Part shown: piece after piece, positions 56,240-64,000 of the stretch
How the letters are laid out: every line of letters begins with the position of its first letter
How positions within the stretch are numbered: the first letter of the stretch is position 1
NCBI GenBank assembly: GCA_949318235.1
Contig: OX439137.1
Location: 15,973,990-16,037,989 of the forward strand
From: Ecdyonurus torrentis
Lineage: Eukaryota > Arthropoda > Insecta > Ephemeroptera > Heptageniidae
DNA length: 64,000 nucleotides
Direction of reading: 5' to 3'
Translations under genes and position numbers: made by a program
Notes under the pieces: model-generated
Database searches by the model: none
Told to the model about the DNA's origin: nothing
What the model saw: the letters and a program-made list of their open reading frames with translations, nothing else

Positions 56240-56565
56240 GGCATAGACCAGAGAAAAACGTTAGCATTTATATCACAAAACACTTGATGGGACTTACATA
56301 AATAACAAAAAATTGGTCTCAAAACCCAACTGTAGCCCCGTAGCAGTGATCAAAAAATTTCAATATATGCAACCCGCACAACATTATCATACTAATTTTT
56401 GCATTTTTCTGACGTCAAAAACATGAAGTCACGTAAATTGCATACTTTACAGTTTTTTTATGCTCAATTATGGGGCTATATTATCATTCTGGTAAACTTT
56501 TTAAATCAATTTTGTAGATCCCTTTTCGTGTTTAATGTGGAATTTTTTTATCTATGCCTTTAAAG
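56234..56565. mobile_element. Family I MITE
   Basis: TTTAAAGGCATAGACCAGAG at the left and TATCTATGCCTTTAAAG at the right. Confidence 0.85.
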
Positions 56566-56669
56566 GGACGTTTTTTTTTGTTTTTTTTTCTAAGGTTGTT
56601 TATATAATAGTCATAAGTGTGTGGATATATATGTATGTATATATGTATGTATAATAGTTAATATAGACA

Positions 56670-58094
56670 TCAGACCGAGTGGTCAGTTTTGATTGACGGG
56701 TCGAGACTAACTGAAGAACAAGATAACACTGTTGAAGTCTCTGAGATTTCTTCAGTCGAGGAAAGTCTAAATACATGTTGGGCTGTTCTGTCACTGTTCG
56801 AGCTGTTCAGACTGCTCCGGCTTGACCATTGTGTGGAGCTATGAGACCCTGAAGGTCTATACGGAGGTGGACTTTCTAGTTCAAATACCGTTCTGTTGGG
56901 AACTGCTTTTATACATTGTTGTGATACCTCGTGGCTCTGGAACAGAAAGAATATAGGGTTAGAACATCATATTGTGTGTGGAACAGCAAGAATATAGGGT
57001 TAGAACATCGTATTGTGTGTGGAACAGCAAGAATATAGGGTTAGAACAGCTTATTGTGTGTGGAACAGCAAGAATATAGGGTTAGAACATCGTATTGTGT
57101 GTGGAACAGCAAAAATATAGGGTTAGAACATCATATTGTGTGTGGAACAGCAAGAATATAGGGTTAGAACATCGTATTGTGTCTGGAACAGCAAGAATAT
57201 AGGGTTAGAACATCGTATTGTGTGTGGAACAGCAAGAATATAGGTTTAGAACATCGTATTGTGTGTGGAACAGCAAGAATATAGGGTTAGAACATCGAAT
57301 TGTGTGTGGAACAGCAAGAATATAGGGTTAGAACATCGTATTGTGTGTGGAACAGCAAGAATATAGGGTTAGAACATCGTATTGTGTCTGGAACAGCAAG
57401 AATATAGGGTTAGAACAGATTATTGTGTGTGGAACAGCAAGAGAATATAGGGTTAGAACAGATTATTGTATGTGGAATATAGGGTTAGTACATCGAATTG
57501 TGTGTCGTGGAACAGCAAGAACAGATTATAGTGTGTGGAACAGTAAGGAACAGAGGTTAGAACAGCTTATTGTATGTGGAATAGTTAGAACAGAGGGTTA
57601 GAAAATTGCTATGTGTGGAACATCAAGAACAGAGGAATAGAACAGCATATTGTGTGTGGAACAGCGAGTATGGTTTAGAACAGCGTATTGTGTGTGGAAC
57701 AGCAAATAATGTTTAGAACAGCGTATTGTGTGTGGAACGAGCAAATATGGTTTAGAAACGCGTATTGTGTGTGGAACAGCGAGTATGATTTAGAACAGCG
57801 TATAGTGTGTAAAACATCAAGAACAGAGGGTTAGAACGTCATATTGTGTGTGGAACAGTAAGGAAGACAGAGTAAGAAGAGCGTTTTGTATGTGGAACAG
57901 TAAAAATAGAGGGTTAGAACAGATTATTGTGTGTGGAACAGCGAGAATAGTGGGTTAGAACATCGTATTGTGTGTGGAACAGCAAGTATAGCGGGTCAGA
58001 CCAGAATATTAGTTGATTAGTTTGCAATAAAAGTTGAATGATTGATTGATTAACTAATTCATAGAATGATTGATAGATTAATAGATTTATTGTC

Positions 58095-58125
<31 letters not shown>

Positions 58126-58644
58126 CTGATTGATTGGTTGATTGAATAATTGATAAATTTATTTATTTATTGATAAATTGATAGATTAGTTATTTGATTG
58201 ATTAATTGAATTTATTGATTATTTGTTAATTAAATAATTAACTAATTATATTGTTAAATTAATTGATTTTTAATTCATTGATTGAATAATTATTAGAACA
58301 GCATATTGTGGGTGGAGTTGCTATAGTCAAATGTTTATAACATTGTGGAACAGTTTAGAACAGTTAGAAGTAAAATGTACTAATTTAACATTGTAGAAGC
58401 CTCTTGTTAGTGTGTTTGTGAGAAAACTACTGCACTAAGGTCACAAATATTTAAATGTACACTCAGGTCAGTAGAAAATGCTCACCTGGTCTGAATGTAG
58501 ATATTTCATGTTTTTTCTCCGCGACTCCGGTACGCTGATCAAGGGTGGTAGATTTAGCTTATGATCTCTTCGCACGCCTTGGGACAAAATCTCACTTTCT
58601 CTTGCTCTCGCCGCATGATGCTCATCAATAGCTGCTACCTGCAT
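56670..58644 (-). CDS. Unrecognised gene, two 3' coding exons (partial)
   Basis: Exon 58644-58486 (159 nt, preceded by TTTTCAG, donor CAG|GTGAGC) joins in phase 0 to the terminal exon 56936-56670, which ends in TGA. Together 141 residues: MQVAAIDEHHAARARESEIL... then charged LPPLISVPESRRKNMKYLHS, then SHEVSQQCIKAVPNRTVFEL, ESPPPYRPSGSHSSTQWSSR and a Ser/Thr-rich end. No membrane segment or folded domain is seen in these exons. PPPY is a WW-domain ligand, also used by NEDD4-type ligases, which fits the cytoplasmic tail of a membrane or signalling protein, but I do not recognise it. The first codon after the acceptor happens to be ATG. It may instead be an internal exon with the 5' end beyond the window. 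The intron is filled by a 41 bp minisatellite. Confidence 0.65.
56944..58010. repeat. 41 bp minisatellite
   Basis: Unit marks GTGTGTGGAACAGCAAGAAT then ATAGGGTTAGAACATCGTAT, at exactly 41 bp spacing at the start (56951, 56992). About a dozen regular units up to ~57430, then increasingly degenerate and shortened units. Open frames through it are period artefacts. Confidence 0.95.
58018..58295. repeat. Degenerate (ATTG)n tract
   Basis: GATTGATTGATTGATTGG-type repeats following the minisatellite. Confidence 0.85.
58368..58462 (+). repeat. Single unit of the 124 bp satellite
   Basis: Most of one unit (GTAAAATGTACTAATTTAAC to CACAAATATTTAAATGTAC) in block 1 orientation, about 25 bp from an exon of the partial gene. 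Confidence 0.9.
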
Positions 58645-58680
58645 CTGAAAACAATAGGTCCTGGTTAATATACTGTAAGT

Positions 58681-58905
58681 ATTGATGTAAGCAACTTCAG
58701 TAACCAGTTCAATGTAATCAGCTCGTCACCAGGATTACTTTGAACTGGCTACTGAAGCTGCTAACTTGTATACAAATCAATATTGATTGATGTTAGCAGC
58801 TTCAGTAGCCAGTTCAATGTAATCAGCTCGTCATCAGGATTACTTTGAACTGGCTACTGAAGCTGCTAATTAACTTGTATACAAATCAATATTGATTAAT
58901 GCTAA
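58681..58905. repeat. Family D copy, tandem
   Basis: Two arm-loop-arm units about 40 bp upstream of the exon at 58644-58486. Confidence 0.9.
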
Positions 58906-58911
58906 CATCTA

Positions 58912-59085
58912 AGTAAAGCCGTAACTATGACGTAGATTTGGTACGAGTCGCATATATCTCGCAGGACGATCACAAATAAGTTTGCGGGGCTATGCAAGGC
59001 CTTTGGGTCATCATATGTGAGATTATGAACAGTTCTTCTCATTATCTAACATTGAAGAAGCAAAAGGTTTTAATTCATGAACTTT
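58912..59085. repeat. Family E half-element
   Basis: GTAAAGCCGTAACTATGACG, ATATATCTCGCAGGACGATC and TTCTCATTATCTAACATTGA. Confidence 0.75.
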
Positions 59086-59306
59086 CTCTATAACACAAAT
59101 GCAACACTAATATATATATATATATATATATATACAACGGCAGATATACAAAGGTAGATAGTTGTATTTTGACTGAATACAAGTTCAATGCCCCTTTAAT
59201 GTCTGCGTCTCTCTCTCTCTCTCTCGCCACGCCACAACCTACACTAGACATTAACGTGCAAACGACCTTCGCTCAAGGTCTATCAACCTTACACTGAAAA
59301 AAAAAA

Positions 59307-59418
59307 ACTAACTTGTATATACAAATCAATATTGATTGATGTTAGCAGCTTCAGTAGCCAGTTCAATGTAATCAGCTCGTCACCAGGATTACATTGCACT
59401 GGCTACTGAAGCAGCTTT
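59307..59418. repeat. Family D copy
   Basis: One arm-loop-arm unit with its TATACAAATCAATATTGATT lead-in. Confidence 0.88.
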
Positions 59419-59537
59419 TTTGACTACAAATAAAATTGGTATATGTAGAAAAAGTTCATTATTTTTTTATTGTAAAAAATGTAAAAAAAAAAACGTTAAA
59501 TTTTAAATTTAAATAATATGTACTTGTATGTATGTGG

Positions 59538-59540
<3 letters not shown>

Positions 59541-59598
<58 letters not shown>
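59541..59598. repeat. Microsatellite (TC)n
   Basis: About 58 bp of TC followed by the GC-rich CGCGAGTGCTGCGACG. Confidence 0.95.
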
Positions 59599-59600
<2 letters not shown>

Positions 59601-59728
59601 GAGTGCTGCGACGTTGTTTTACTCGCGGGGTGAAAGAACCTTATTTTACACGTGGTGAACGATCCAACATGCTTTTTTTTTCATATACATAAAACATGTA
59701 TATGTATGTACTATACATATATTTGTGC

Positions 59729-59732
<4 letters not shown>

Positions 59733-59806
<74 letters not shown>
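59733..59806. repeat. Microsatellite (TA)n
   Basis: About 74 bp of TA directly beside a family A MITE. Confidence 0.95.
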
Positions 59807-59809
<3 letters not shown>

Positions 59810-59811
59810 TA

Positions 59812-60123
59812 TATAGGATCTATGCAATCATGTATAAGTCGACGCCATGTTGGATAACTCAATAACATGGGTGACATATAAAAATAACACATTTTGCCAG
59901 TTTAAACCCACTATGCAATATTTTTGAGAGCATGATGCTGTAAATAATTATGTTGAATTAGAATCTCAAGTATGTGAGAAAAATTACATGAACAAAAAGT
60001 TAACTGATTTCTCAAAAAAAAATTGGTTTAAATAAAGTTTGTCCTATGCTGAGCAATGTTATTCACTACTCCAGTATGGCCTCCAAGCGCATTAAATATG
60101 ACGTCATCTGCATACACCCTATA
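59812..60123 (-). mobile_element. MITE family A copy, reverse orientation
   Basis: Begins TATAGGATCTATGCAATCAT and ends CATACACCCTATAG. It abuts the (TA)n array, a natural TA target. Confidence 0.9.
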
Positions 60124-60699
60124 GACTTAAAGTATTGGTTATATTTATAATAGATAATTAGAGATTTTTAACAAAAAGAAGGAAATTTCACGAAAAAGTT
60201 CCTAAAAATTTACCATTAAAGTTTTAGATATAATTTAAAAAATATCTGTTTTATTAGAAATAGAATAAAAGATCAATTTTCGTAAAAATTTAACAGAATT
60301 TACGAAAAACAACTTGAAAATTGCTTTTTAAAATTGACAAATAAGTTTAAAAACTCAAAATAGGCGAAAAAATCCGTTGGATTTTTAAAATAAGTGAAGT
60401 AAGGTGAAAAATTTTAATGTTCTTAATTTTTAACTTTCCGAAAAATTTAGCCTGAAATATTTAAAACTACTGCACTGCGAGATGATAAATATTTACAAGA
60501 CAGCAAAGTAAGTTTGCTGTATCACAATTAGGTCAGAATGACGTCACTTAGTGCATAGCAACAGTGATGACGTCACATGGTAATAATTGTAAAACATGCA
60601 CTGCTTGCTTGCTGGCTGGCTGGCTTGCTGCGTTTTACTTTTGTTATATTGTATGCAGCTTGGGGAGTCGGTCGATTTGTCATTACTTGCATTTGCTCT
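60124..60699. other. AT-rich DNA, no gene recognised
   Basis: Contains two TGACGTCAC octamers about 30 bp apart (near 60539 and 60568) and a GCTGGCTGGCTGGCTTGC tract. Confidence 0.4.
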
Positions 60700-61092
<393 letters not shown>

Positions 61093-61265
61093 CTCACACA
61101 CTGCACTTATATATTACAAAACTGCACATAAGCTTACATCTATCTTACATAACAAATGACAATCATCATACAACCAACAACGTTTTGTCTCAGTTTTACA
61201 TCCGTGCTCGCAACCGTAGCATCATTATCTATGTGTCAATATCTTGCTACTTGCTACGTATGGCG

Positions 61266-62228
61266 TAACTGTCGTCTTAAAACACGTAAAAGTATGTCTA
61301 GTATTCCATATTTAAATATTTGTGACCTCAGTGCAGTAGTTTTCTCACAAACACACTAACAAGAGGCTTCTACAATGTTAAATTAGTACATTTTACTGTC
61401 TTAAAACACGTAAAAGTATGTCTAGTATTCTACATTTAAATATTTGTGACCTCAGTGCAGTAGTTTTCTCACAAACACACTAACAAGAGGCTTCTACAAT
61501 GTTAAATTAGTACATTTTACTGTCTTAAAACACGTAAAAGTATGTCTAGTATTCCACATTTAAATATTTGTGACCTCAGTGCAGTAGTTTTCTCACAAAC
61601 ACACCAACAAGAGGCTTCTACAATGTTAAATAAGTACATTTTACTGTCTTAAAACACGTAAAAGTATGTCTAGTATTCCACATTTAAATATTTGTGACCT
61701 CAGTGCAGTAGTTTTCTCACAAACACACTAACAAGAGGCTTCTACAGTGTTAAATTAGTACATTTTACTGTCTTAAAACACATAAAAGTATGTCTAGTAT
61801 TCCATATTTAAATATTTGTGACCTCAGTGCAGTAGTTTTCTCACAAACACACCAACAAGAGGCTTCTACAATGTTAAATTAGTACATTTTAGTGTCTTAA
61901 AACACGTAAAAGTATGTCTAGTATTCCATATTTAAATATTTGTGACCTCAGTGCAGTAGTTTTCTCACAAACACACTAACAAGAGGCTTCTACAATGTTA
62001 AATTAGTACATTTTACTGTCTTAAAACATGTAAAAGTATGTCTAGTACTCTACATTGAAATATTTGTGTCCTCAGTACAGTAGTTTTCTCACAAACACAC
62101 TAACAAGAGGCTTCTACAATGTTAAATTAGTACATTTTACTGTCTTAAAATATGTAAAAGTATGTCTAGTATTCCATATTTAAATATTTGTGACCTCAGT
62201 GCAGTAGTTTTCTCACAAACACACTAAC
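61266..62228 (-). repeat. 124 bp tandem satellite, block 2 (about 8 units, inverted)
   Basis: AGTATGTCTAGTATTC-type starts occur at 61291, 61415, 61539, 61663 and onward at exactly 124 bp. Units differ by few substitutions. Orientation is opposite to block 1 at 47101. Confidence 0.96.
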
Positions 62229-62493
62229 TGGCTACTGAAGCTGCTAACTTCAATCAATATTGATTTGTATACAAGTTAGCAGCTTCATAGTAGCCAGTTC
62301 AATGTAATCCTGGTGACGAGCTGATTACATTGAACTGGCTACTGAAGCTGCTAACATCAATCAATATTGATTTGTATACAAGTTAGCAGCTTCAGTAGCC
62401 AGTTCAATGTAATCCTGGTGACGAGCTGATTACATTGAACTGGCTACTGAAGCTGCTAACATCAATCAATATTGATATGTAGTCAAGTTAGCA
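62225..62493. repeat. Family D copy, tandem, fused to the satellite
   Basis: The last satellite unit breaks off at ACAAACACACTAAC and continues directly as ACTGGCTACTGAAGCTGCTA. Two and a half family D units follow. Confidence 0.92.
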
Positions 62494-62639
62494 GCAGGCA
62501 GAGAAGTATGTCAGATATAAATGCATGTTATGCAGCTTGTAAAGTGCATCGTATGCAATGACAACCCAAGGTCAAACATCAGACAAAACACTCTTATATA
62601 AACATACACTCGAAAAATAAATCACTATGAAAAAAAAAT

Positions 62640-62957
62640 ACGTTAAAGGAAAAGTTAAAAATTTACAAGATAGCTTCTTCAATGTTAGATAATGAGAAGA
62701 ACTGTTGATAAACTCACATATGATGACACAAAACCCCATGGTTGCCCCGCAAACTTGTGATCATCCTGCGAGATATCCAACCGGCTACAACATTTTCTAT
62801 AGTAAAGCCGTAACTATGACGTAAAAGATACAGGACAAGTGCATATTTTACAGGATGATCACGAATTTGTGGGGCTACGGATGTGAGTTTATGAACATAG
62901 TTCTTCTCATTATCTTACATTGTGAAGCCATCAATATAATCACTGAACTTTACCTTT
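62640..62957. mobile_element. Family E full palindromic element
   Basis: TTAAAGGAAAAGTTAAAAA at the left and CTTTACCTTTAA at the right. Arms are the CTTCAATGTTAGATAATGAG half and its complement. TTAA at both ends. Confidence 0.8.
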
Positions 62958-63253
62958 AAAGGCGTAGAACACTTTGAACAAAAAACATATAATATTCTTA
63001 CATACCTAAAAATCAACATTTATTTGGCCACAGTTATTGATTTCTTATTTATTTTACATTCATGCGGGTTAATGACGTCACATTCATCTGTTCAACACAA
63101 AACACTTGAGCTGTGACGTCATAAGGCCGCAGCTGCAATTTTGTAAATGTAAAATAAATTAGAAATCAATGACTACAGCTAAATCAACGTTGATATTTAG
63201 GTTTGTTATGAAATTATACAAGTTTTTTATTCAAAGTGTTCTACGCCTTTAAA
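62955..63253. mobile_element. Family H MITE
   Basis: TTTAAAGGCGTAGAACACTT at the left and its complement at the right. Both arms carry TGACGTCA. It shares the TTTAAAGG junction with the preceding element. Confidence 0.88.
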
Positions 63254-63920
63254 AGACAACATCCATGCCACTTTTTTTATGGACTTAAAATTTTTTTCAG
63301 TAAAATAAATAATATTGATGTATATAAAACTTCTTTAAAAAATGCTATTTCGTATTTGAAATAATTTTTGACATTCAAATTGTATTACAATAAGACAGTA
63401 GCATGATTGCGCCAAAAGATAGTTAGCGTTTCTTTTGTTTTTGTAATTTTTAAAATATATCTGACGAAATTGCAATCAATGTAAAAATTTTCCCAAAAGC
63501 TTATATAAAAAATAAATAAAAGCTATGATGTATCAAAAAGCTAATTTTTCTCGAAAAACATTTTTTTAAAAAAGTTCGCCAAACAGAAAAAAAAAAAAAA
63601 AAAAAAAGTCCAAAGGGTGCGAACTCGTTCAGAGCTATTTTAACAGTTAAGGGAAGAAAAAAAAAAAAAAAAAAATCGGGCCTCAAAATCCCTTAAAATA
63701 AAATCTGATTTTCAAAACTTAATTTCTAAAGCAATATAAAGCCAAAATCACACAATGACATAACTTCTAATTCCCACTCACACAATACAAAATCATAGAT
63801 ATAGATACCATACCTTACGATTCATAAACGATCCTAACGTAATTATTTACTGAAATATATTCACAAAAAGCTAAAGACGCAATATAGAAAAGTAGATTAA
63901 TGTTTTGTCTTTGCAAAAAG
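63254..63920. other. AT-rich DNA, no gene recognised
   Basis: Two A tracts (63582-63607, 63658-63675). No exon supported. Confidence 0.4.
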
Positions 63921-64000
63921 TCCTTGACCAAAGTCTAGATGACCTTGCCAACATTGCACTTTACATAAAATATGCATCAGCATTGAGTAATACTGCATCA
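63921..64000 (+). CDS. Very tentative exon fragment cut by the window edge
   Basis: After a possible acceptor (TTTTGTCTTTGCAAAAAG) a frame stays open to the end and reads LDQSLDDLANIALYIKYASA then LSNTAS, a helix-like composition. Only 80 bases are visible, so chance is quite possible. Confidence 0.15.

Noticed and set aside
57341..57601. 86-residue repetitive frame
   Set aside because: Translation of the 41 bp minisatellite.
61266..62228. CRISPR-like regular array
   Set aside because: Units are wholly repeated over 124 bp with no variable spacers, in a eukaryotic genome. It is a satellite.
63900..64000. Minus-strand frame MQYYSMLMHILCKVQCWQGH
   Set aside because: Cut by the window edge with no donor in place. 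The plus-strand reading looks slightly better and is itself only tentative.

Overview
The window is eukaryotic nuclear DNA, very AT-rich, with spliced genes (GT-AG introns, animal-type protein families) and a dense load of short transposons. The proteins point to an invertebrate animal (metazoan AAAP transporter, Twinkle, PDCD5). I cannot name a phylum from the sequence alone. No bacterial-style operons, CRISPR arrays or ribosome binding sites are present.

Genes. (1) Plus strand 4598-15517: an 8-exon gene for a 475-residue amino-acid/auxin-permease (AAAP) family transporter. All exon phases close and its promoter carries two CRE octamers and a TCACGTGA box. (2) Minus strand 38696-26401: an 11-exon gene for the mitochondrial replicative helicase Twinkle (TWNK), 652 residues. 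(3) Minus strand 46848-41715: a 4-exon PDCD5 gene, 123 residues. (4) Minus strand 58644-56670: the last two visible coding exons of an unrecognised gene with a PPPY-containing, serine-rich C-terminus. (5) Plus strand 19705-20138: a speculative two-exon micropeptide of 47 residues with one hydrophobic segment. The genes share no pathway and are not an operon. TWNK and PDCD5 lie in the same direction, about 3 kb apart.

Repeats fill almost everything else. At least ten inverted-repeat (MITE-like) families can be recognised by eye, many nested in each other and in introns. The commonest is a ~310 bp TA-flanked family (ends TAGGGTGTATGC) with about 13 copies. Others include TTAA-flanked families, hAT-type elements with clear 8 bp target duplications, a 9 bp-duplication element, a pogo-like relic, a tRNA-derived SINE and a LINE 3' fragment. 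Tandem structures include a 124 bp satellite present in two inverted blocks 14 kb apart, a 41 bp minisatellite in the last intron of gene 4, and long TG, GA, TC, TA and AATG microsatellites.

The most unusual structures are: a 2.2 kb near-perfect palindrome (20793-22988) whose arms are each built of six ~130 bp units carrying a mini-hairpin; two palindromes (23320-23553 and 25506-25863) sharing a 33 bp-period scaffold in which a ~7 bp word differs between elements; a palindrome with a tRNA-like gene built into it (1429-1757); and a hAT element whose target duplication overlaps a TWNK splice donor.

Coordinates of exons were worked out by hand from splice signals, reading phase and remembered family similarity. 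No database search or alignment was run.
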